Source: Aedes albopictus (taxonomy: Eukaryota; Arthropoda; Insecta; Diptera; Culicidae). Taken from it: a stretch of 64,000 nt of DNA. The notes under the pieces were generated by a model that searched no databases, was not told the DNA's origin, and worked only from the letters and a program-made list of their open reading frames with translations. This document shows, one piece after another, positions 54,601 to 63,290 of this stretch. Positions within the stretch are counted from its first letter, which is position 1, and every line of letters begins with the position of its first letter. The position numbers were made by a program, and so were the translations under genes. The stretch is taken from the NCBI RefSeq assembly GCF_035046485.1, contig NC_085138.1, positions 275,571,694 through 275,635,693 of the forward strand, read 5' to 3'.

Positions 54601-57225
54601 TTTGACTTGCACATTTCAAAGTAAAAGTTGCTCAAAAATTAAAAAAAAAAAAGAATTTGTTTAAAAACTTTGGTGCGCCGCGACTTTTTTAGAAATGTCA
54701 AAGGGCGCCACGATAGCAAAAAAGTTTGGGAACCTCTGTAGGGCCTATATACAAAAGAAGGAACATTCCCCAATCAAATTCATGGAAGCAAAAGGTTATT
54801 TCGAAAACAAGAGATCCAGTATAATGCACCAACAACAAGTTTGCCTTCTTTCCCTTGAAGGCTGTTCTTTAATATTTCCCCAGAGTCCTTTATGCCAAAC
54901 GTCCCTTTATGCCAAACGTCCTTTATGCCAAATGTCCTTGATGCCAAACGTTCTTATGCCAAATGTCTTTATGCCAAACGGCCTTATGCCAAACGTACCA
55001 GACCCGTGTCAGTTATCCACTGTGAATATATGCAACTGAAGAAGATTACAAGGGGTAGTCGAAATACTGTATCTTGCAAAGGATAAGTAAAGCAGGGCGG
55101 AATTAAAAGGTATGTAACTGATTACACTCATTCGAAAATTCAGCGCTAGCTATCCGAAAAGTTTGCTGCACAGTACTATGAGAAGCTAGACGGGAGATAG
55201 GAGAAACCGGTGAATATAGCGATGTCAACAGTTTACGGGAGTTTATTTATGAAACATTGGAAAATTGGATCATTTGCTTGCTCACTTGTTGTGCACAATC
55301 GACCCAAGTTTTAGCTACGTAAGTGCAGTAGAAACGGAAATTTATACCTTCAAAATCGCGAGGCAAACCGTTGGAAAGAGAGAAAGTCTTTTAAGGAGCT
55401 GAAAATAGCAAGGCTGCTGGGAAGCACCATCAGATTCTTATAAAGATATGGGAGGACGAAGAATTGCCCACCAGTTGGATGGATGGTCTCATATTCCCAA
55501 TGTACAAGAAAGGGTGCCTTTTGCAAAGAGATTATCCTTTTAAATTCAGCGTACAAGATACTATACTGACACGTGTCCTAGGGGTCATACACAAATTATG
55601 TCACGCTTTTAGGAGGGAGGGTGGGTTTTGCATAACGTGACGAATCATACAAAAGTTGGAGACGTCCCAAACAAAAAGTGTGACATAGGGGGGAGGGGGG
55701 GGGGGGGAGGGGGGTTGAAAAAAGTCGAATTTTGCGTGACATAATTTGTGTATCTCCCCCTATTTAACAGATTTAGATCTATTCGTCGGCGAATACCAGG
55801 TTGGTGTTCGTGAGGGCCGATCAACGACGGATCAAATGATTAACCAGTAGATGATCCTAAACCCATTTACAACTTGCAGACTAATCATCTGTTTATTTAT
55901 TTTAAAGCAGCCAACGATTCAGTTAAAACAAATAAGCTTGAAGAACACGGTTTTCCGGCGGAACTAATTAGGCTGATACGTGCAGCACTACCTCGTTTGT
56001 GATACTCCTCTACGGAGACAGCGAGAATAGGCTTGACCAGCTAAGGTTCCGTAATTTGCAAACGCAAATGAAGTTCGCTCAATATATCTTCATAAAAGGC
56101 AAGTAAACTACCTACTGTTGTCAAAAATGTTCACATTTATCCATAAGAGGTGAGGATAAAACAACTAAATTCACGGTTCACGTGGTATATTAAGGTACCT
56201 TCTCTATGCTTTATACCGATAGTCCCAATCTAAGCTAAGTAACCTTAGTGTATCTTACTTTTCTACATCATTTCCCGAAATGAATGCCATATCATCCCAT
56301 AATGATATTCTAGATTTATACCAACGTAGCATACTAACCTGTTGTTCAGTAAGCTTCAGCTCTAGTGCCAGTTGACACCGCTCGAGGAAGTTGAGATACT
56401 TTTTATCGGTAAATTCCTTCTCCAATATTTCCAGTTGCTCGGTTGTAAAGTTAGTACGTTTTTGGCGGATTTTATCCGTCCTGTTATGTTTCTCCACAAT
56501 GACCACGTCTCCGTCTAAAGTAGGGAACACAGTGTTATAAATGAGTTTAATTTATTTGTAAAACGATGGCACTTACCGCCACAGTCATTCTCTCTTTTGA
56601 TTTCTCCATACTCTATTGACGAAGCCGGTGGTTTCTTTGCTTTCTCTGTCGATTTACTGCGCATGATGGGCGGAGTCATGTTACCACCTCCAATAGTCCA
56701 TCTTGACTGGGACCAGGGAGATGTAAGTCCGGCTTCTATTCGTTTGTCCTTTGCTCTCCTGTTTTGGAACCATACTTTAACCTATATAGATTAATGAGAA
56801 AATACCATCACAAGGGTTTGTCCTACGAATGAAATCCCAGATGTTTACCTGTCTTTCAGTCAACTCAAGGATATTCGCTATTTTGACACGTTGTTTATAG
56901 TTCACAAACTGATGAACGGCAAAATGTTTTTCTAGTTCTACCAACTGCTGACGGTTGTATGGAGTTCGCTTTCGGCGGAACCTGGAACGTTGTGCCATCA
57001 GCTCTTCCATGGTCAACTTTCGTTTTTCCACTGGTTCCGATTTGATCTTCACTGGAAACTCTCCATTTGGCTCTAATTTAATCTCGCCTGGTTCAAGCTC
57101 CATGTCATACTCATCTTCTGGTTCGGATTTGATTTTCATCAAGCCACCGTTAAAATCGAAAGATTCCGATTTTATATCCAGTTCTAGCGGTTCTTTTTTG
57201 ATTTGCTGATAAGTTTCATCCGATC
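49663..57225 (-). CDS. Double-homeodomain transcription factor, four coding exons
   Basis: Gene-level entry. Coding exons in order: A 57225-56849, B 56781-56577, C 56514-56339, D 51612-49663. All junctions have GT-AG borders and matching phase (A to B phase 0, B to C phase 1, C to D phase 0). Introns are 67, 62 and 4726 bases. The product, about 900 residues plus an unidentified first part, has an acidic N-terminal segment, homeodomain 1, a linker of about 75 residues, homeodomain 2 and a long acidic Ser/Thr/Glu/Asp-rich tail. Both homeodomains keep R5, L16, F20, W48, F49, Q50, N51 and R53, so both should bind TAAT-like DNA. About 15 psi-K-x-E motifs suggest heavy SUMOylation. I do not recognise the gene: the homeodomains look ANTP-like and differ from each other, so a recent copying of one into the other is excluded. 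Confidence 0.88.
52715..53038. mobile_element. 324-bp palindromic MITE with CCCGGGCAGAG ends
   Basis: Ends CCCGGGCAGAG (52715-52725) and CTCTGCTCGGG (53028-53038) are inverted with one mismatch. Inside, AGATAAGAGGTAAAAGTACT and its reverse complement AGTACTTTTACCTCTTATCT form a second inverted pair. Termini are shared with the 3891-5595 element. It sits in the left arm of the host MITE. Confidence 0.75.
53076..55005. mobile_element. 1.93-kb foldback element, TTTGGCATAA tandem-repeat TIRs
   Basis: The outermost 21 bases (beginning GGGTCTGGTACGTTTGGCAT) are perfectly inverted at the two ends. The exact 9-bp repeat GTGTCAGTT flanks it (53067-53075; 55006-55014). Each terminal inverted repeat is built from about 8-9 tandem ~17-bp units of TTTGGCATAAAGGACG type (53081-53222; 54886-54999 reversed). 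A 9-bp duplication with subrepeated TIRs fits Foldback or MULE-type elements. The centre lacks a transposase and includes a hAT-like insertion. A small remnant of the same units lies at 58668-58700. Confidence 0.85.
53404..54742. mobile_element. 1.34-kb hAT-like non-autonomous element
   Basis: The left end TATACAGCGCTTCCCAAACT and right end AGTTTGGGAACCTCTGTAGG share TACAG and TTCCCAAACT as inverted ends. The 8-bp repeat GCCTATAT flanks them (53396-53403; 54743-54750). Subterminal GGTGCGCCGC repeats occur at both ends (53427-53475; 54672-54682). These features are typical of hAT. No intact transposase is seen. It lies inside the foldback element. Confidence 0.75.
55141..56110 (+). pseudogene. 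Non-LTR reverse transcriptase relic, split by a MITE
   Basis: The plus strand encodes KIWEDEELPTSWMDGLIFP then MYKKG (about 55443-55518), and after a MITE GEYQVGVREGRSTTDQM (about 55790-55845) and LFIYFKAANDS (about 55889-55922). This is the order of non-LTR RT motifs (LP.SW..GLI.P.YKKG, YQ.GFR.GRSTTDQ, F.D.KAA.DS). The first catalytic Asp of the palm, expected in F(I/V)D(F/Y)KAA, is Tyr here. Several stops and frameshifts confirm that it is dead. It is antisense to the homeobox gene and lies in its third intron. Confidence 0.75.
55581..55759. mobile_element. 179-bp MITE, GGGGTCATACACAAATTATG ends
   Basis: Left end GGTCATACACAAATTATGTC and right end GACATAATTTGTGTAT are inverted; CTA flanks both sides (55578-55580; 55760-55762). 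The interior carries long G runs (about 55688-55722). It interrupts the RT relic at 55141-56110. Confidence 0.75.
56339..56514 (-). CDS. Homeobox gene exon C: HD2 residues 1-44
   Basis: The acceptor TACTTTAG precedes 56514; the first two bases complete a Gly-Asp junction with exon B. After GDVVIVEKHNRTDK comes homeodomain 2 from 56470: IRQKRTNFTTEQLEILEKEF, with residues 21-44 ending ELKLTEQQ. R5, F8, L16, F20, R31 and L40 are all in place. The donor CAG|GTTAGT after Q44 is at the same homeodomain position and phase as in exon A. Confidence 0.88.
56577..56781 (-). CDS. Homeobox gene exon B: HD1 helix 3 and linker
   Basis: The acceptor is CTATATAG before 56781. The exon opens with VKVWFQNRRAKDKRIEA, residues 45-61 of homeodomain 1: recognition helix with V47, Q50, N51, A54. 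The NRRAKDKRIE string is also found in the eye homeoprotein Rough (recollection), although the rest of the domain is unlike Rough. A Ser/Pro-rich linker follows with a further SUMO motif, EIKREN. The donor CG|GTAAGT ends the exon at 56577 in phase 1. Confidence 0.87.
56849..57225 (-). CDS. Homeobox gene exon A: acidic SUMO-motif segment, HD1 residues 1-44
   Basis: The acceptor is a pyrimidine-rich stretch ending TTTTTGTAG just before 57225; the exon starts with two bases completing a codon (phase 1), so at least one more exon lies upstream. The first ~70 residues are acidic and hold QIKKEP, DIKSES, KIKSEP, EIKLEP and again KIKSEP, five psi-K-x-E motifs. Homeodomain 1 starts at 56980: FRRKRTPYNRQQLVELEKHF, then residues 21-44 to ELTERQ. 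The donor CAG|GTAAAC follows Q44, a well-known homeobox intron site. If no coding exon precedes, translation could begin at the Met at 57139-57137. An upstream donor-like GTAAGT at about 57360 would place a stop at the junction, so that pairing could only be untranslated. Confidence 0.85.
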
Positions 57226-57239
57226 CTACAAAAATAGCT

Positions 57240-58660
57240 TTTATCAATAAACTGTTTTGTTTTGAATGAGAATGAACGATAACAATACATCATTGATAAA
57301 CAATAAATAAACACGTCAAAACCAAAGAATCATTAGTGTTGCAGGCATAGTTAAACGAAACTTACACGATATTCAATTTTCCATGCTCGTAGCGATTCCC
57401 AAGAAAAAGATTGCTTGAATAATCTTGAAGATTTGCAGCTAAAAAGACTCGCAGATTCCACTTAGTATGTTTCTGAATAATTACTGACTATAACGTAGTG
57501 GATAACATGACAATTATCACACTGTGGAAAGGTTTTTTATGTGTTAAAATTTTAGAGCTTTTGCATTTATGATTGAATGTTTGTCGTTTTGGATGTGATA
57601 TTCCGTTGAACTGATAAAAATGGTTAAACTGATTGCGATGTTTATTTGAACCACTTTTAGCTCTGATACTAATGTTTTGAGCTCTCTGCAGAATTTCTAT
57701 CTATCGTCAACTACTTTACGTAAGTCAAATAATTTGTATAAAATAATATTTAGATCGCGCGCATAAATAATACCTACCATATATATAAAACCACGCATCC
57801 AATAAAGAATATCATACACATCCTCATCTTTGCCTATTATTACAGAATTTGGAATTGGTTTTCACAAAAAGTTCCGAAAAACCTCTTTGCTTTTACTTTG
57901 AGGTTGTACATTACCTTTCTGAAGAATGGAAAACTTAAAGAAGAAATCCTTAGCGACGACTTGTTTTTCTCAGGGAAAGGTCTGAAAATCGATAACCTTT
58001 TCCCAAAAAAAATATTTGCGATATTTTGCTAGCCTCTTCATTCATCTAATCTTGCTTGTACCATGCGGTATTTCGCTTCCAAATTACTTGCAAAGTAGCC
58101 CAGGAACGCAACCCACGTCGGCGTCGGGCCCGTATTCGGCGGGGCATTATATCTACAATTAGAAAACCGAATGCACAGTGCCGGAGCACCGTCCAGGAAA
58201 AGTACGCATCAGCAAATGGGTTAAGAAGTGTGTTGGGCACTTGTAAAGGCCACACATGGAACATTGAAAAGTCAAATAACTGCAGTACATAGTTGAGAAC
58301 GCAACACGAATTAATGCTACATGCTATGAAATCATAACTTAAAATCTACAAGTCGATTAGGGAAGAAGCATAAGAATGGTAAACAAGTGGAAGTGCAACT
58401 GAAACGATGGAAAAAGCTAACAAATAATACACAAATGAGATATTATAGGATATTACGTGATACAAAAAAACGGAATTTGTGTGTGTATGATATGTATTAC
58501 TTTTGGTCAATCGATATAAGCTTTCAAAAAATTTAGATTTTTTTCCAATTTTTATGAATATTGAAAAATGCCAGGAGGGATTACACAATCAATGCGAAAA
58601 GAGCATTTGTGGTATACGCTGTTTTATTTCAAAAATATTTCAATAATTTATTAATATCAT
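57240..58660. other. Non-coding DNA upstream of homeobox exon A
   Basis: This should hold an upstream intron, 5' UTR exon or promoter of the minus-strand homeobox gene. On the minus strand, TTTATATATATGG occurs near 57790 and donor-like GTAAGT near 57360. I searched for another homeodomain helix 3 (WFQNRR coding pattern) to 64000 on the minus strand and saw none. No gene can be supported. Confidence 0.35.
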
Positions 58661-58667
58661 TCAGTAA

Positions 58668-58700
58668 CCATTTGGCATAATGACGATTCGGCATAACCAT
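58668..58700. repeat. Remnant of TTTGGCATAA foldback units
   Basis: CATTTGGCATAATGACG followed by ATTCGGCATAACC matches the terminal subrepeat of the 53076-55005 element. Only two units remain. Confidence 0.6.
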
Positions 58701-58755
58701 TTCCTCCACGTTCCCACTTGGAGGGATATTCTAATTCTTGAAACCCTTTAAGTAA

Positions 58756-58915
58756 TTGAGAGTTTTTGTACCGACTTTTCGAACCCTCTATCTAAGCAGA
58801 ATACCCTCTTCGAATGAGTGTAATCAGTTTTGTACCTTTTTAATTCCGCGCTATTTTAAGTATTCCGACTATCACTTGTAATCTTCCTCAGTGCCAGTTA
58901 TCTACTGGGGGAATA
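58756..58915. mobile_element. Single arm of the TTCGAACCCTCT palindromic MITE
   Basis: Matches the left arm of the 35705-35920 family (TTCGAATGAGTGTAATCAG, TTTTAATTCCGCGCTATTTT) and extends to CCACTTGTAATCTTCC-like sequence at the element centre. The matching right end (TACAAAACTGATTACACTC) lies at about 59255-59275, with about 330 bases of other DNA between. Confidence 0.65.
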
Positions 58916-59289
58916 GGGTGGAATTAACCCTTTCCTGCCCACGACTTTAAAGAACTGTTCTATGCCAAGAAAACGTTTTCGAAAAAAGTGCTGAAACAAA
59001 AGTTATTGCAAATTGGTCAAATTTTTCGAAATCAACGAAAAAAATAGTTGTAAAAATAGTTGTAGATCAATAGTATTTTGATTGTTTATTAATAGTTCTA
59101 CTATTGAAACAAGTAGTTCGCAATTGGGTTCACCTAATGAGATTACAATCATTCTCAGAGCTATTGCATCATATTTATCTGATTCCGTTTGTCTTGAGTT
59201 CGTCGAAAATCGATGGTGCTTTAGAGCAACCATGGGGAGTAGAGGGTGAAAAGGTACAAAACTGATTACACTCATTCGAAGAATTGAGA

Positions 59290-59646
59290 GTTATTAATTG
59301 AAGAGCTTTGTTTGTCTGCCATTGGATAATAATTGAACCCGCCATCTCCGGAATGACGATCCAAAGTTTTATCCGCTAGGCTTACTGTAGATGAGTTTGA
59401 TGGTCTGATTGACATTTTGGACATCGTGTTTCGAAACACAAATCGCACAAAGAAAAGATCAGGAGGCATGAACACTTCAAACAACATTAGGCGCTGTACA
59501 TGAACTTCTTCTTCGCTTGGCGTAACGTCCTCACTGGAATAAAGCCAACAACTTAGTGTTCTATGAGCACTTTCAGTATTTAACTGAGAGCTTCCTCTGT
59601 CAATCACCATTTTGCATGTGAATATCGTGTGGCAGACACAAAGATA
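59290..59646 (-). repeat. SINE fragments (tRNA-like head and GAAGAAG-tailed body)
   Basis: At 59290-59400, minus strand, a damaged Feilai-like head is seen (TTGAACCCGCCATCTCCGG on the plus strand). At 59510-59646 a SINE body of another type has its 3' end CTTCTTCTTCGCTTGGCG and ACTTAGTGTTCTATGAGCAC. It is cut off by the MITE starting at 59647. Confidence 0.6.
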
Positions 59647-60082
59647 CACTGAAAAGAGTTTTCACATTGTTTTCATCTGATTTTCACATACGCGTATCCA
59701 TTGGATTATATATCCAACAGTTATATAGCCAAACTAATGGAAATTTTCCATTGGATATGTGGTTTATTTTTTCAGTGTACTCTATGCCCAAGATACAATG
59801 GAATGTACACAGAAAAAATAAATCACATATTCCATGGAAAATTTCCATTAGTTTGGCTATATAACTGTAATTGGATTTTCCGATGAAAATTTCTTCGGAA
59901 ATATCAGATGAAATCAATACGGTATATGGAAAACATTAGGAAATCACATAGCTTCTATTGGAAAATCACATAACTTTGCATAATCTATGTGATATTTCCA
60001 TATAATTCAATGGACTGGACACGCATATGAAAACAGTCCATGTGAAAATAAGATGGAAACAATGTGAAAACTTTTTTCAGTG
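59647..60082. mobile_element. 436-bp MITE, CACTGAAAAGAGTTTTCACA ends
   Basis: Left end from CACTGAAAAGAGTTTTCACA and right end TGTGAAAACTTTTTTCAGTG are inverted for about 40 bases with a few mismatches. A second inverted pair lies inside (GCCAAACTAATGGAAATTTT near 59730 and its complement near 59840), suggesting a nested or composite structure. No target duplication is clear. Confidence 0.7.
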
Positions 60083-60419
60083 ATTGTTACAACACGCTGA
60101 AATGCCATTGATTTTAATGTGCACGTATTGTAGTTCCAATACTCCAGCAAGAAAATACGTACACAATATAATTCGTTGTTGAACAGTCAAATGAATCATT
60201 ATTCAATGGTCGTTTATGGTGATTTAAATGGAAATTTTTATCAGGGTACATATAAACTACGTAGACTTATTTTTGATCACTTTTGTCTATACATATTTTT
60301 TGAAATTTGTATGTCGCGTAGACTTTGACAAGACAACTCGATACTACCGAATGGAATCTAATTATGCCTAAACTTTTAACTATTTTAAATACGGTTTCGA
60401 AACAGCAATGTCCATACAC

Positions 60420-61060
60420 TGAAATAATTCTAAGAGCCTATTTCATCAGACGCTACACATACATTTTACCCCTAGTCTGACACGTTCACTTCAAATGAAT
60501 CGTTATACGCATCATATTATAAACAGTTCCGATTGGAAAACCTTCTAATGAAACTAAATGACACTTGCGCATATCGGAGTTATATGCACATAACACGATC
60601 GATACATCAGCTGTGCATATAACTTTGACCGGGTGGAAAAACAACATTGGCAGATAAAGTGGAACACGTTTTGCAGAATTCCGCAATTCCAGTAACTGAG
60701 CTTTGTGGTCGTGCGGCTAGCGGCGTCGGTCATTTAGGCGTTGTGAGTTCGATTCCCGCTTCAGCCGAGGAAACTTTTTTCAAAATGTGAAGGATATTAT
60801 TGGAGTTGCATATACATTGGCGCACCCAGCCCGCTTGATAGAAGCAAAATGCATGACATATAACAGTATCATGGCGACCTGAGAGTCATACCACATGCGT
60901 CGCATATAACTCTCACTTCCCATTTTCAACCTTAGATTAGATTCATATGATATTCCAATAGTGCAGTAATATATGATTGACATATAACAGTGACCGGAAG
61001 AGTTGGCTCAGTGTAGTGAATTGCTGGAGCAGATGGAAAGCGTGAGTAGAATCGAACAAA
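60420..61060. other. Non-coding DNA with GCATATAAC motifs and a tRNA-like block
   Basis: GCATATAAC / TGACATATAAC phrases recur (about 60560, 60611, 60810, 60855, 60907, 60977). At 60705-60770 (+) a tRNA-like block has A-box-like TGGTCGTGCGGCTAGCGG and B-box-like GAGTTCGATTCCCGC, probably a SINE head. No coding sequence. Confidence 0.4.
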
Positions 61061-61960
61061 ACGCACAAAACACCCATCAGACCCCTTGAAACACTGCTGC
61101 AACTCCTTTAAACTGGCCCAGGGACCCTCCAAAACCCTCGAAATATTCATGAACTTCTGGATGCTTATGCGATAACCACTCATAACCGCCTTAAAACTCT
61201 CTTAAAATTTCTTTGAAACTCCTTTGGAACCCCCTCAGCTCCCTCTAAAACCTTATGAAACGTTCTTAAAATTTTAATGGAGCCCATCTAAAACCCTTTT
61301 CAAGCCTTCTGAAACCCTCCATTGCTTCCCCTTAAAACCTCTTTAATCGCTCATTTCCATCTACCCTCAAACTCCAAGAAAACCCCAAAACATTCTTTGG
61401 GAGAAATATCTGGAAGAAGTGCTACACAAATATCGCAAAAATCCCGCTAGAAACTGTTAGAAAGTTTTTCCGGAAAACCACAAAAAGAAATCCACGAAGG
61501 AACATTGGGAGAATTTTCTTAGTGTCTCCGGAAGGAATCCCTCAAGAATTTCTGGAAGAAATCCTGGAAAGTATTCTTGCAGAAACCCCGCTTACAACAC
61601 CTGCAGAAATTCCAGAAGAAACTCTTGCAGAAATCGCAGGAACACCTCTCGGAGCTCCCGGAAAGAACATCGAAAAATCCCGGAAAAAAACTCTGGGAGA
61701 AAACCGGGGGAAACCCCTGGATGAAGCTTGGGTTAAACTCCTGGATAAATCTAGAAAGAAACTCCAACAAACCTCTTCGAATGCAAGGAAGAACTCCTGG
61801 GAAAAATATAGGAAAAGACTGCGTAAGAATTTGAAGAAAAAAAAAATGTGGTAGAAATCCTTAGAGGAATTTCGGAACGAATTCTGAATAGATCTGTAAG
61901 CATATCTCTGAACTCATCTCTGAAGGAAATCAAGGGAAGAATTCTTGAGATCACAAGCTT
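61060..61960. repeat. Degenerate repeat fields (CTTAAAACC type, GAATTCC type)
   Basis: 61060-61390 is built of CC(C/T)T(C/T)(A/T)AAACC units. 61400-61960 is the GAATTCCTGGAAGAAATCC type, with frames open on both strands that are artefacts. Confidence 0.65.
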
Positions 61961-61980
61961 TTATCAGAGTTAGCCGGGAC

Positions 61981-62522
61981 TACCGTCAGTGTACCAGTAG
62001 CCGCTCATGACCCAATAGCCGCTCACTGTTGCAAAAATCAAGTTTACACGCATAAATACACTCTTTTCGGTGCTGATATTCTTGGACAATATAAATTAGA
62101 CGAGAGCAAAGCCATTTTATGCAATATTTACCGGATAACATAAATTTTAAAAACAAAACAATGAATTTTTTTGAGCGGCCATTGGTCCCAAAAAAGCTGT
62201 AGGTTATTTCATGTGTTCCAATAACCGCTCACGCAAAAAAAATACGTCAAAATCGTAAAATCTGCCGATTTTAGTACACAGTGTGTTTAATCCCTATTAT
62301 ACCCTCAGCGTGCCAATAGCCGCTCGTGTTCCAATAGCCGCTCATAAGCTTAGAAATGAAGTTTTCTTGAAAAAATACAATGTTTTTATCACGGTTATTC
62401 AAAATATGCGTGCCGAATTACAGTTGCACGGAGAGGATTGCACATATTTATGCCAATAAACATCCGATTCATGACGGTGAGCGGCTATTGGAACACGAGC
62501 GGCTACTGGTACATTGGCGGTA
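61981..62522. mobile_element. 542-bp element, TIRs built of AATAGCCGCTCA units
   Basis: Left TIR (61981-62026) and right TIR (62477-62522) are inverted over 46 bases with about seven mismatches; both contain GTACCAGTAGCCGCTC and CCAATAGCCGCTCAC. The core unit CCAATA(G/A)CCGCTCA recurs inside (about 62218-62232, 62309-62345). Ends are TACCG/CGGTA. The target duplication is not resolved. No coding capacity. Confidence 0.75.
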
Positions 62523-63050
62523 CACTCCTACGGAACAGAAAAAAATAATTGTTAAAACAAAGAGTTGCAAAAATAATGCACTTTTCCGCAAAACTCTATT
62601 TAAAAGATGCTATAAATTTGTTCGTGAGCGGAATTAGGACCACTTTGGTCTCACACCAAATGTAATAAAATCATATTTTTATGAAAAGTTCTACATAAGT
62701 CTTGATTTGTATCTGATTGTACTTAGATTGAACTAACATAAAATGGAAAAACATTACAAATTGGCTTAACAGTCATTCAACAAATGATGTTTTTCTGTGA
62801 AACTGGCCTTAGATGAGCGGAATCTGGTACCCTGATGGTATTACGGTACCACCCGTTTTTATACGAAATCGTAATATTCCATCGCAATTCCCAATTGTCC
62901 TTAATATTTTCATCGGAATCCCACCTTTACTACACCACCAATAGCAACCTGTAATGGTTTGCACTTAAAACTTGTAGTAAATACTACGTTTATTTATCAT
63001 CAAATATTTGAAACCAGATTTTTCGTCCAAAACTGTAGTTTTTGCATTGT
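62523..63050. other. Non-coding DNA
   Basis: No gene, RNA or repeat boundary recognised. Confidence 0.35.
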
Positions 63051-63054
63051 TATC

Positions 63055-63290
63055 AGCAAGGTCATGCTGAGGGCGACAGATTCGATTCCCAGTCGGTCCA
63101 GGAACATTTCCTTCCTTGACTTCCTTTGGCATAGACTACATTTTTGCCTGCTACTGCCACATGAAATACAAAGTCAAAATGGTCATTGGCTAACAAAGCT
63201 CTCAGTTAGTAACTGTACAAATACTCATGGAACACTCACTAACCTTGCATCAGGCCGGCTCCAGAGGCACGAATAGTCAGAAAGAGTTGG
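63055..63290 (+). mobile_element. tRNA-derived SINE fragment, plus strand
   Basis: A B-box-like GATTCGATTCCCAG is followed by the body phrases TTGGCATAG, CTCAGTTA, CTCATGGAACACTCACTAA and a damaged 3' part. The A box and the 5' end are eroded. Same broad group as the body at 59510-59646. Confidence 0.55.

Larger units (their letters stand above)
52608..55140. mobile_element. Palindromic MITE (TTCGAACTCTCT family) split by two insertions
   Basis: Three pieces match the palindromic family seen at 35705-35920 and 58756-58915: 52608-52714 (left arm start), 53039-53075 (arm end with CTACCACTTGTAATC) and 55015-55140 (right arm with GGCGGAATTAAAAGG and ACTCATTCGAA). The insertions between them are 52715-53038 and 53076-55005. 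Joining positions makes a ~270-bp hairpin element. Confidence 0.75.
51613..56338 (-). other. Third intron of the homeobox gene, 4726 bp, transposon-filled
   Basis: Sandwiched between matching donor (GTTAGT at 56338) and acceptor (CACAG before 51612). From about 52600 to 56110 it consists of nested mobile elements listed separately. The part at 51620-52600 is non-coding with no recognised feature. Intron length and insertions are in strong contrast to the 62- and 67-base introns upstream. Confidence 0.8.
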
